A DNA stretch of 19,000 bases from Apostichopus japonicus (GCF_037975245.1 NC_092571.1:27916564-27935563), one strand, 5' to 3'. Positions 1 through 10,150 are shown, counted from the stretch's first letter. Made by a program: numbers and translations. The notes: generated by a model not told the origin, from the letters alone.

Positions 1-163
1 ACTCACCCCACCCCCCATGTAGGAATTAATCAAAGCAAGGGTTTATATAATAAGTTTGTTTCCCGTTCTGTTGCCATAGAAACTCCATTGAAGGCTAAGC
101 ATCCCTTATTCTTAATACGATATTTAATAACAGTCATCGTCACTTACCACTGTCTACGTTTTC

Positions 164-417
164 CCAACCCTACAGCCCTGCTATATTCACATCACATACT
201 CTTTTTTTAAAAATAATAGAACATAAGCTTTAACAGAGTAGGCCTACACACAACGTAGAATTAGGATGTATGCTATTTTACGAATTGTTCTCCCAACCCT
301 ACAGCCCTGTTGTATTCACATCACATACTCTTTTTTTTAAAAATAATATAACATAAGCTTTAACATAGTAGGCCTACACACAGCGTAGAATAAGCATGTA
401 TGCTATTTTACGAATTA
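164..417. repeat. Two-copy tandem duplication, period about 128 bp
   Basis: The block beginning CCCAACCCTACAGCCCTG at 164 recurs at 292. The two copies share the T/A-run, the TAAGCTTTAACA segment, AGTAGGCCTACACACA and TGTATGCTATTTTACGAATT. They differ by scattered substitutions and a one-base T-run change. The first copy ends about 291 and the second about 417. Confidence 0.9.
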
Positions 418-1776
418 GTGTCTTCGAGGAACACTCCTGGCATTGACATTCCTGATCATTCTTCTACTGAACTAAACTAAAATTAACTATCCAAATGGGC
501 TGGTGCAAAGATGCCAGTCTTTTGCAAGTTTGTTGTAAAAATACAATCATTTAATCGTTGAAACGCTGGATTCCAAGAAAAGGAGGATAGCCTAACAAGT
601 AAAGTGGGACAAACTTGACTCATAATATAAAAATATCGCAAGGTACCAAAATATTTTGGATTTACGTCCAAGATTCCGAAAAGATTGATTGCGATCTAGT
701 CATGACCTTCAACCTTTTAAAAATTAATGTTGATAAGACCAAGGTTATATTTGCCAAACTAAGCCGAAATAGCGCCATTTCGGCGACGCATCAAAAAAAG
801 TCTAGACGGCCTCTACATGCGGAACCTCTTTGTGTTCTGAATTTGTCATCATTGAGGAGCTTAAAATAATATTTCGATGGCTTTTACAAAAAAAAAATAA
901 TGATTAAAAGTTTTGCTGCGTCTCAATTGGTCGAAGCCACATCCTTCATTTTTTGTATGGCCAAAATATGATTTTCTTCTCCAAAGTTGGTGATACTCTG
1001 TGAATGCACCAGACAATGCAGCAGAGTGCGTGTGGCAATTGTGTTTAAAAATAGTTTTTCTTTATAACGTTTAAGACATTATCCACCGAAAAGCAACATT
1101 TTTGTAATGTTTTTTATGAATTTGATGAAAACAAAAACAGAGACTACCGACGGACGGAGCAAAAAGTTCGTAAATCAACCAAAGATTATAAAAGGAAAAT
1201 AAAGCTTTCATCGAACACCTGTGCCATGATGTGTGTTGGCCAAATTTTAACTTCGACCTTTCCAGCTTACTGCAATGATAGCTCAGTGAAAATAACAACG
1301 TTCTATGCAATTTTCATATCAATATTCATTATTTTTATAGAGTTATCTGCCGTTAAACATTTTGAGCCGAATAACTTAATTCGCCAGATTTATTAACGAG
1401 TCCGTAGATTCTACAAACTTCATTCAAAATTTGCAAGCCCCGCCCAACAGATCATGCGCCAATCAAATCTCTCTGTATCTCTTACGACTACTTTCTCTAA
1501 TTTCAATCATTGCTAGCATGTGTTATAGGTTTCTTCTCTTGAATAGTATCTTTCTTTTGGTCTTACCGATCAAGCTTGCGAAATTGTGTTATTTCTTTCC
1601 ATTGCAATGAATAAACAGGTGTTTTCAGACGTTCCTCCGTGGATCTGGGTAAAAAAAGTGGACGGTACGTCGGTACGACCGTACGAGTATATATGAGTTA
1701 CATTTTGTGTAATGTTCATGAACATGTTGATACGGTATGGGCGGTCGCACTGCTGTACTCCATGTCGTACTGCTAT
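418..1776. other. No gene recognised (418-1776)
   Basis: AT-rich sequence with only short open frames, none with a recognisable domain or good splice context. A small palindromic stretch built on GGTACG/CGTACC lies near 1660-1690. I see no RNA gene. Confidence 0.6.
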
Positions 1777-1975
1777 GTACACTGTGTTGTGGGTATTGAC
1801 CGTAGCTGTATGTATTGACTTAAACTAGTGTCTAATTACCGACGGTAGCAAGTTGTGTGTGTATTTTCTGGGATCGATGGTGGTGTCTAACACTTTTGTT
1901 ACACTTTATTCGAAACTAGGTCAGATTACCGGCATGAGACGTATTTTTTTGTGCGCGAGTCTTCACACCCTCTAA
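1777..1975. mobile_element. Truncated copy of the 17794-18173 inverted-repeat element
   Basis: About 200 bp align in the same orientation with 17967-18173. Shared stretches are GTACACTGTG, GTGGGTATTGACCG, ATTACCGACGGTAGCAAG, CTGGGATCGATGG, GAAACTAGGTCAGATTA and the end AGTCTTCACACCC. The right terminal inverted repeat (1958-1975) is kept, with one difference from the other copy. The left end and its terminal repeat are missing or unrecognisable, so it is a decayed 5'-truncated copy. Confidence 0.8.
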
Positions 1976-1979
1976 GGAC

Positions 1980-2880
1980 AAAAATACTGATATGGATTTT
2001 TCAAAGAACAGTCTGGACTATCTCTCTTTGCAAGATACTTGAGTGCTACGTTGTCCGCCATCGGAGTATCTCTTAAAAAGAACAAACGTAAAGGTTAAAG
2101 ATCATTAATGTCACACTTTAGTATATAACATTAACTTCTCCTATCTTGCGTTCATCTGTGCTTGATATATAGCCCCCAAACTGTTCATGTCCAAATCAGT
2201 CACGTGGATAGACACAAATAGGCTAATGCTTAACGGTCATCTCGATCTTACTCTCCCGAGACATCCAAGCATCGGTCACAATTGATGTTTTTAAGGAAAC
2301 AGGCGTGTCTCGAAACTCGCTTCAAAAGTTTTCATGTATTTTTTTTTGGTAATTGGGTGTTCATTTTCGGTGATAGTTTTTTTTGTGCCATTGGTGGTCA
2401 TTTCCGTGGTGGGGGTGGGGGAGGGGAGGGATTGGGGGAAGAGTCTCATGTTACGTACTTTCCAATACCCTGATAGCATGCATTTTTATCGTCTATAGGA
2501 GATCTATATTTATGGTGTTTCTACCACCCCCCCCCCCCAACCGCCCAGGCCCCAATATACAAAAAAGAACGTCAAACAGGACAGTTGAAATTAAAACATT
2601 GACATTTGGAGTCGATGAGAGGAGGAGAAGGATTGGTTCAAGTAGCCAATCAGACTGTTCCTTGACAAAGCATTCCTTGTGACATTTAACAAAGCCAATG
2701 CGAAGCCTTTATCTTGAAAAAAAAAATCAAATAGATTTAAACAGTAAGAAGTGTTATCAACTCATTGTATTTTGTTTGGTTACTATGCTCTGTCCAAAGT
2801 CAATCCATAAGTCAATTGAAACCGATGTGATCATGGATCAAATATGAAAGATACATACATTGATAAATGTTGGGGAGAGT
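1980..2880. other. No gene recognised; simple-sequence tracts
   Basis: Contains a G-rich run at 2408-2437 (several groups of 3-5 G, able to form a G-quadruplex on the plus strand) and a C homopolymer at about 2524-2539. Open frames crossing these runs are low-complexity translations and are not treated as genes. Confidence 0.6.
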
Positions 2881-2892
2881 ACCTCAGTGAAC

Positions 2893-3152
2893 AAGAGCCC
2901 AAGGGCACTGTGGTTCCTTGCTTGGGGTATATGACAATACACATAATATTATCAAGCAAGATTGGGCTGAAAAAGTCCAAGTAATTGTGGTCCTACATGT
3001 TGCCATAAAGTAACCAACACTACAGCCAACACTTTGTGATCACAAAATGTGATCGGATTTTATCAAAAGGCACTTTTGAGATCTAAATATGGCGTCGAAA
3101 GTGTAAGAAATATAAGACACCTACAAGCGTGTCAACAGATATGATAACAATG
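2893..3152. repeat. Left entry segment of the long repeat domain
   Basis: Non-tandem sequence leading into the satellite array. It carries TGGTTCCTTGCTT at 2911-2923, the exact reverse complement of AAGCAAGGAACCA at 8505-8517 beyond the array. That suggests the two flanks belong to one element of about 5.6 kb, or to two related copies in opposite orientation. No target-site duplication is evident. Confidence 0.45.
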
Positions 3153-3739
3153 GTGACCTCAGATGACATGACCTTTAAGTTTCAAAATGTTCCACCACCC
3201 CATTCACAACTTGTCCCAAAATATCAACCATGTCACACCTTGGCATTGAGATTTAATTGCATTAAATGTCAAAAAATTAACTTTGAACTTGTATGTAACT
3301 TAAAACACAAAGGTCACCCTGAGGTCAACATGTTGACATTTTTGATTGGTGAGACGTGAATATAGCATCAAACTATAAAAATTGCCCATTTTTTTCTTTG
3401 CCCATTTTCTCCCCCCATAATACTACTTTTTTAACATTAGCTGACCTTTGGTGACCTTGGATCACATGACCGTTAAGTTTGAAAATATTCCCCTATACCA
3501 TTTGCAACTTGTCAAAAAAAAATCAACCTTGTCACACCTTGGCACTGGGAGTTATTGCATTAAATGTCTGAAAATTAACTTTGACCTCAAATAACTTTGC
3601 ACACGAAGGTCAAATGGGGGTCAACCCATTGACATTTATGATCAGAAGGTACCTTTAACATCTGAAAATAGCATCGAAACTGTAAAAATCCCCAAAACAC
3701 GAAAAGGTCACCAGAGGTCAAATTGAGGTCAAGGGTCAC

Positions 3740-4175
3740 CCAGATGCGGGTCGGCAATTGGATTACATTGAAGCAACTCCCAACCCTAACAGACAATTTG
3801 TTCTCAAGTTGTCCCAAAAATACTAGTTTTTTATCATTAATTGACCTTTGGTGACCTTGTATCACATAACCGTTAAGTTTGAAAATATTCCCCTATACCA
3901 TTTGCAACTACTCCAAAAATATCAACCTTGGCACTGGGAGTTATTGCATTAAATGTCACCCAGATGCGGGTCGGCAATTGGATTACATTGAAGCAACTCC
4001 CAACCCTAACGGACAATTTGTTCTCAAGTTGTCCCAAAAATACTAGTTTTTTATCATTAATTGACCTTTGGTGACCTTGTATCACATAACCGTTAAGTTT
4101 GAAAATATTCCCCTATACCATTTGCAACTACTCCAAAAATATCAACCTTGGCACTGGGAGTTATTGCATTAAATG
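3740..4175. repeat. Shortened 220-bp satellite unit repeated in tandem
   Basis: The segment starting CCCAGATGCGGGTCGGCAAT at 3740 recurs at 3960 with an almost identical following 200 bp (one clear A/G difference after CCCTAAC). At about 3954-3960 the sequence jumps from AAATGTC, normally followed by TGAAAATT, straight into ACCCAGATGCGGG. The two parent sequences share GTC at that point, so the short unit looks like a recombination or deletion product joined at a 3-base match. Confidence 0.85.
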
Positions 4176-4809
4176 TCTGAAAATTAACTTTGACCTCATA
4201 TAACTTCGCACACGAAGGTCACACAGGGGTCAACCTATTGACATTTATGATCAGAAGGTACCTTTAACATCTGAAAATAGCATCGAAACTGTAAAAAATC
4301 CACAAAACACGAAAAGGTCACCAAAGGTCAAATTGAGGTCAAGGGTCACCCAGATGCGGGTCGGCAATTGGATTTCATTGAAGCAACTCCCAACTCTAAC
4401 AGACAATTTGTTCTCATGTTATCGCAAAAATACTAGTTTTTTATCATTAATTGACCTTTGGTGACCTTGCATCACATAACCGTTAAGTTTGAAAATATTC
4501 CCCTATACCATTTGCAACTACTCCAAAAATATCAACCTTGTCACACCTTGGAACTGGGAGTTATTGCATTAAATGTCTGAAAATTAACTTTGACCTCATA
4601 TAACTTCGCACACGAAGGTCACACGGGGGTCAACCCATTGACATTTATGATCAGAAGGTACCTTTAACATCTGAAAATAGCATCGAAACTGTAAAAATCC
4701 CCAAAACACTAAAAAGGTCACCAGAGGTCAAATTGAGGTCAAGGGTCACCCAGATGCGGGTCGACAATTGGATTACATTGAAGCAACTCCCAACCCTAAC
4801 GGACAATTT

Positions 4810-7800
4810 GTTCTCAAGTTATCGCAAAAATACTAGTTTTTTATCATTAATTGACCTTTGGTGACCTCGGATCACATGACCGTTAAGTTTGAAAATATTC
4901 CCCTATACCATTTGCAACTTGTCTCAAAATATCAACTGTGTAACACCTTGGCACTGGGAGTTATTACACTAAATGTCTGAAAATTAACTTTGACCTCATA
5001 TAACTTAACGTACAAAGGTCACCTTGGGTCAACTTATTGACATTTTTGATTGATGAGACCTAAATTAGAGCATCAAACTATAAAAATTCAAACATTTTTT
5101 TCTTTGCCCATTTTCTACCCCCAAAATACTAGTTTTTTGACATTAATTGACCTTTGGTGACCTCGGATCACATGACCGTTTAGTTTGAAAATATTCCCCT
5201 ATACCATTTGCAACTTGTCCAAAAATATCAACCATGTCACACCTTGGAACTGGGAGTTATTGCATTAAATGTCTGAAAATTAACTTTGACCTCATATAAC
5301 TTCGCACACGAAGGTCACACGGGGGTCAACCCATTGACATTTATGATCAGAAGGTACCTTTAACATCTGAAAATAGCATCGAAACTGTAAAAATCCCCAA
5401 AACACTAAAAAGGTCACCAGAGGTCAAATTGAGGTCAAGGGTCACCCAGATGCGGGTCGACAATTGGATTACATTGAAGCAACTCCCAACCCTAACGGAC
5501 AATTTGTTCTCAAGTTATCGCAAAAATACTAGTTTTTTATCATTAATTGACCTTTGGTGACCTCGGATCACATGACCGTTAAGTTTGAAAATATTCCCCT
5601 ATACCATTTGCAACTTGTCTCAAAATATCAACTGTGTAACACCTTGGCACTGGGAGTTATTACACTAAATGTCTGAAAATTAACTTTGACCTCATATAAC
5701 TTAACGTACAAAGGTCACCTTGGGTCAACTTATTGACATTTTTGATTGATGAGACCTAAATTAGAGCATCAAACTATAAAAATTCAAACATTTTTTCTTT
5801 GCCCATTTTCTACCCCCAAAATACTAGTTTTTTGACATTAATTGACCTTTGGTGACCTCGGATCACATGACCATTAAGTTTGAAAATATTCCCCTATACC
5901 ATTTGCAACTTGCCCAAAAATATCAACCATGTCACACCTTGGAACTGGGAGTTGTTGCATTAAATGTCTGAAAATTAACTTTGACCTCGTATAACTTCGC
6001 ACACGAAGGTCACACGGGTGTCAACCAATTGACATTTTTGATCGGAAGGTACCTTTGATATCCAAATCTAGCATCAAAACCAAACATTTTCTTTTTTGCT
6101 CGTTTCCTCCCAAAATAAGCACATTTTTTCTAATGTGACCTTTGACCTTTTGACCTTGGTTTCAGATGTAGTTTAATCTCCTGATTCCAAAAAACAAAAC
6201 GAAAAGTCTGTACAACCATCCTAACTCCGACCGAAAAACTTTGACCTCATATAACTTCGCACATAAAGGTCACACGGGGTCAACCTATTGACATTTATGA
6301 TCAGAAGGTACCTTTGACATCTGAAAATAGCATCGAAACTGTAAAAATCCCAAAAACACGAAAAGGTCACCAGAGGTCAAATTGAGGTCAAGGGTCACCA
6401 AGATGCGGGTCGACAATTGGATGACATTGAGGCAACTCCCAACCCAAACGGACAATTCGTTCTCAAGTTATCGCAAAAATACTAGTTTTTTATCATTAAT
6501 TGACCTTTGGTGACCTCGGATCACATGACCGTTAAGTTTGAAAATATTCCCCTATACCATTTGCAACTTGTCTCAAAATATCAACTGTGTAACACCTTGG
6601 CACTGGGAGTTATTACACTAAATGTCTGAAAATTAACTTTGACCTCATATAACTTAACGTACAAAGGTCACCTTGGGTCAACTTATTGACATTTTTGATT
6701 GATGAGACCTAAATTAGAGCATCAAACTATAAAAATTCAAACATTTTTTTCTTTGCCCATTTTCTACCCCCAAAATACTAGTTTTTTGACATTAATTGAC
6801 CTTTGGTGACCTCGGATCACATGACCGTTTAGTTTGAAAATATTCCCCTATACCATTTGCAACTTGTCCAAAAATATCAACCATGTCACACCTTGGAACT
6901 GGGAGTTATTGCATTAAATGTCTGAAAATTAACTTTGACCTCATATAACTTCGCACACGAAGGTCACACGGGGGTCAACCCATTGACATTTATGATCAGA
7001 AGGTACCTTTAACATCTGAAAATAGCATCGAAACTGTAAAAATCCCCAAAACACTAAAAAGGTCACCAGAGGTCAAATTGAGGTCAAGGGTCACCCAGAT
7101 GCGGGTCGACAATTGGATTACATTGAAGCAACTCCCAACCCTAACGGACAATTTGTTCTCAAGTTATCGCAAAAATACTAGTTTTTTATCATTAATTGAC
7201 CTTTGGTGACCTCGGATCACATGACCGTTAAGTTTGAAAATATTCCCCTATACCATTTGCAACTTGTCTCAAAATATCAACTGTGTAACACCTTGGCACT
7301 GGGAGTTATTACACTAAATGTCTGAAAATTAACTTTGACCTCATATAACTTAACGTACAAAGGTCACCTTGGGTCAACTTATTGACATTTTTGATTGATG
7401 AGACCTAAATTAGAGCATCAAACTATAAAAATTCAAACATTTTTTCTTTGCCCATTTTCTACCCCCAAAATACTAGTTTTTTGACATTAATTGACCTTTG
7501 GTGACCTCGGATCACATGACCATTAAGTTTGAAAATATTCCCCTATACCATTTGCAACTTGCCCAAAAATATCAACCATGTCACACCTTGGAACTGGGAG
7601 TTGTTGCATTAAATGTCTGAAAATTAACTTTGACCTCGTATAACTTCGCACACGAAGGTCACACGGGTGTCAACCAATTGACATTTTTGATCGGAAGGTA
7701 CCTTTGATATCCAAATCTAGCATCAAAACCAAACATTTTCTTTTTTGCTCGTTTCCTCCCAAAATAAGCACATTTTTTCTAATGTGACCTTTGACCTTTT

Positions 7801-8193
7801 GACCTTGGTTTCAGATGTAGTTTAATCTCCTGATTCCAAAAAACAAAACGAAAAGTCTGTACAACCATCCTAACTCCGACCGAAAAACTTTGACCTCATA
7901 TAACTTCGCACATAAAGGTCACACGGGGTCAACCTATTGACATTTATGATCAGAAGGTACCTTTGACATCTGAAAATAGCATCGAAACTGTAAAAATCCC
8001 AAAAACACGAAAAGGTCACCAGAGGTCAAATTGAGGTCAAGGGTCACCAAGATGCGGGTCGACAATTGGATGACATTGAGGCAACTCCCAACCCAAACGG
8101 ACAATTCGTTCTCAAGTTATCGCAAAAATACTAGTTTTTTATCATTAATTGACCTTTGGTGACCTCGGATCACATGACCGTTAAGTTTGAAAA
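4810..8193. repeat. 1649-bp composite block in two tandem copies
   Basis: Every anchor between 4825 and 6474 recurs exactly 1649 bases later (4825/6474, 5122/6771, 5521/7170, 5817/7466, 6474/8123). Private variants are carried in both copies, for example CCGTTTAGTTT at 5166 and 6815, CCATTAAGTTT at 5871 and 7520, and the T-run lengths. By eye I found no mismatch from about 4810 to 6544 against 6459 to 8193. Each block is built from units of 297, 399, 296 and 657 bp (B-A-B-C). Confidence 0.9.
6121..6240. repeat. C-type insert with triple TGACCT in the satellite (also at 7770-7889)
   Basis: The long C-type unit carries extra sequence absent from A and B units: TGACCTTTGACCTTTTGACC (three hexamers spaced by 1 and 2 bases), GTTTCAGATGTAG and a stretch ending CCGACCGAAAAAC. 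It is present once per 1649-bp block. It may be an older unit variant or an insertion that was then amplified. Confidence 0.75.
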
Positions 8194-8310
8194 TGTTCCC
8201 CTAACCAGTTCACAACTTGTCCAAAAATATCAACCTTGTCGCACATTGGCACTGAGAGTTATTGCAGTTTTAATATTTTCGGTTTTTGGACCATAACTGA
8301 CCTTTGGTGA

Positions 8311-8520
8311 CCTTTGTGAGCACCAAAAACAATAGGGCACACCTTCTCCATATGGCAGATCTATAGTCCAAGTTTGGCCTCAATCCAACATTCCCTTATT
8401 GAGATACAGCGTACCCAAGCAAGTGTCACAGACGCACACACACACACACACACATACATACACACACACATACGCCAACCTGACTGCATAGGTTCCTTTT
8501 GCTAAAGCAAGGAACCAAAA
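8311..8520. repeat. Right terminal segment: conserved tail, CA microsatellite, hairpin
   Basis: The segment runs GAGCACCAAAAACAATAGGG, a block with CCAAGTTTGGCCTCAATCCA and TTATTGAGATACAG, then (CA)n with CATA variants (about 8433-8472). It ends in a hairpin at about 8491-8516, where GGTTCCTT and GCT pair with AGC and AAGGAACC. The block resembles 12578-12705, so it is a mobile-family end rather than part of the tandem array. Confidence 0.7.
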
Positions 8521-9014
8521 ACCACACAAGACAAGATGTCGATATACTATTATTAAATTTAAGAGACATTTATTTCAGAAATTGTAGAAATGTGTTGAAT
8601 GAGCTTTTAGGCACATAAACCACAGTCTTTGATGTTTATAATGGGCCCTTCTTTTGGTAAAGGTACTCCAAGTAACATAATATTTCTCAGTAACTCAAAA
8701 GAGGGACACAAAACTGCACATCATTGAGCCCTCGTTTTCACCCACCTCAAAACCCTCTCCCAAATATGCCGATAAATGAAGTAACCAGAAAACGTTTATC
8801 CGTGGTTCCGATGCCCAAACTTATTCATGGTGGGGTGAGCCAAAAATGTTAATATTTATGAACTTGTGCACACCAACGAGGGATTATCTATTGACTAATG
8901 CGGCGACGTATTAAGGGAGGTACCAAGAATCCGTTTGTCACGATGAACAAAAGCCTATTTAGTGACATAGTATGAAGCCAGATGCATGCATGAGTATTAA
9001 TTGATTATTAATGT
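8521..9014. other. No gene recognised (8521-9014)
   Basis: AT-rich unique-looking sequence. No open frame, RNA gene or repeat family that I can support. Confidence 0.6.
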
Positions 9015-9262
9015 GGAGTGTTAGCTCAGAGGTTAACGCCAGTGCCTTCCAATCATAAGGTTCCGAGTTCGAGTCACTCCAAGATTAATGTATGTCGTCC
9101 AGTTGCAGAGTTGTTGACAATTGACAATTCATAATCATGGACGTTAAATATGAATGTAAGAGACTGACTTCGGTCAGCTTGCGGCTTTGATAAGCCAATG
9201 AGGCTTCTTCCCGAGTTCCTGCTTGCAGGAGAATCTAAAATACATACTTACATACATACATT
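9015..9262 (+). mobile_element. tRNA-derived SINE, full-length copy
   Basis: The head is tRNA-like: GGAGTG pairs with CACTCC as the acceptor stem, an A-box-like TTAGCTCAGAGG lies at 9020-9031, and a B-box-like GAGTTCGAGTCAC at 9065-9077. These are internal RNA polymerase III promoter elements. The body follows (GTATGTCGTCCAG, GACTTCGGTCAGCTTGCGGC, TAAGCCAATGAGG), then a TCCTGCTTGCAGGA hairpin and a tail of TACATAC repeats. The second copy at 15072 confirms a dispersed family. The tRNA part is not a working tRNA: its anticodon arm has an 8-base loop. Confidence 0.88.
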
Positions 9263-9476
9263 CATTAATTGCTTACAATGTATTATCCAAGTTCATATGT
9301 ATAAAGCTTATGGTTGTTGAGATATCATGGTTAGAAGCTGTTTTTGACAAAAAAGGTAAAAATTATTGTTTGAAATGAGATATATATACTATGTAGTTAC
9401 ATCACCATAACTGGTATAAACTTTAATTGGATATACAGTTGCAGCAACATTGACATTTTTATGAATTTTACGTTAA

Positions 9477-9660
9477 GCCCCCCTCCCCCCCCCCCCCACC
9501 AGGGTCTTAGCCAGGAATTTCAAATAGGGTGTCTCATCTGCTCAGGAGACTATCCATCTGGCGCCGGAGGCGCCTGCGCGAGCGCGAAGCGCGAAGCCTA
9601 TAACGGGTGGGGTCCAGGGGCCCGCCTTAGGGCCCCTGGAAGCCCAGCCCCTATCAATGG
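9477..9660. repeat. GC-rich hairpin repeat, copy 1
   Basis: Starts with a long C-run and CACCAGGGTCTTAGCCAGG. It then has GGCGCCGGAGGCGCC, a string of GCGCGA/GCGAAG repeats, and at 9614-9639 a perfect hairpin: CCAGGGGCCC and GGGCCCCTGG around the loop GCCTTA. The GC content stands out sharply from the flanks. The second copy lies about 440 bp further on. Probably a dispersed, non-coding repeat; family not identified. Confidence 0.7.
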
Positions 9661-10002
9661 TTTATTTGACACAATTGGGGTAAAAAGTATGCTTAGAAAG
9701 CTGTGAAAGCACCTTAGCCATCATGATTTTTTGGGGCATTCAAACATAAAAAAATGCTATAAAACACTAGGTGCAAAAGTGCACCATGAAAACAGCTTAT
9801 AGTAATTGATATATTACAAAGAATTTGAGCACCAAAAAGTTCAAACAATATCTTGTGGAATTATTTATGAACATTATGTACTATAAAATAGCCTACTGTG
9901 TATCTTGTAGAGTATATGCCTTTATTCTGTTAATGTCATCGATATACAGGGATGAGCCTGGGGTAAAAAAAAATCACAGAACTTTGTGGGTGATACTATA
10001 CT
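9661..10002. other. AT-rich spacer between the two GC-rich hairpin repeats
   Basis: No gene recognised. It may be internal sequence of one larger element whose two parts are the GC-rich copies, but I see no direct support beyond the spacing. Confidence 0.4.
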
Positions 10003-10150
10003 AACGCCGAGGGCGTCAGTCAGCTTGCAGTGCGACACAGTTATAGGTGGGGTCCATGGGCCTGCCTTAGGGCCTGTGGTAGGGTCCATGGGCAACGCCC
10101 CGGTTGGGGTACAGGGGTCAAAGCCCCTGGAGGCTCTGAGAAATTTGAGG
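10003..10150. repeat. GC-rich hairpin repeat, decayed copy 2
   Basis: Shares AACGCCGAGGGCG (compare GGCGCCGGAGGCGCC), ATAGGTGGGGTCCA, GCCTTAGGGCC and AAAGCCCCTGGAGGCTCTG with copy 1, in the same orientation. The hairpin at 10054-10079 (CCATGGGCCT...GGGCCTGTGG) has lost perfect pairing. A GGGTCCATGGGCA segment is repeated inside it. Confidence 0.6.

Larger units (their letters stand above)
3153..8310. repeat. Satellite-like array of related units rich in TGACCT/AGGTCA
   Basis: Related units can be phased on the anchor AAATACTAG, at about 3816, 4036, 4426, 4826, 5123, 5522, 5818, 6475, 6772, 7171, 7467 and 8124. Steps are therefore 220, 390, 400, 297, 399, 296, 657, 297, 399, 296 and 657. A typical unit has TTGACCTTTGGTGACCT, then AGTTTGAAAATATTCCCC, TATACCATTTGCAACT, CTGGGAGTT, AATTAACTTTGACCT and an AGGTCA-bearing tail. 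Three tail types exist: about 400 bp (A), about 297 bp (B) and about 657 bp (C). Edge units (3153-3440 and 8145-8310) are clearly more diverged than the central ones. Open frames inside the array simply follow the repeat and are not genes. Confidence 0.95.

Noticed and set aside
615-869. 84-residue plus-strand open frame
   Set aside because: No recognisable domain, no splice context and biased by A/T runs; expected by chance in AT-rich sequence.
2383-2682. 99-residue plus-strand open frame
   Set aside because: Crosses the G-rich and C-rich simple tracts; composition is low-complexity and no domain is recognisable.
3587-4085. Two minus-strand open frames with the same first 40 or so residues (3587-3865 and 3873-4085)
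   Set aside because: They are translations of the satellite; the shared start is the 220-bp duplicated segment. No coding signature.
3153-8310. CRISPR-like regularity of the repeats
   Set aside because: Units are 220-660 bp of related sequence with no short repeat/unique spacer alternation, and the window is animal nuclear DNA.
8480-8520. Helitron 3' end (hairpin near terminus)
   Set aside because: The hairpin is real, but no CTRR terminus follows at the expected distance.
9015-9087. Functional tRNA gene
   Set aside because: The tRNA-like head has an abnormal anticodon loop and is fused to a SINE body found twice.
9461-9706. 81-residue plus-strand open frame
   Set aside because: Lies wholly in the C-run and the GC-rich hairpin repeat.
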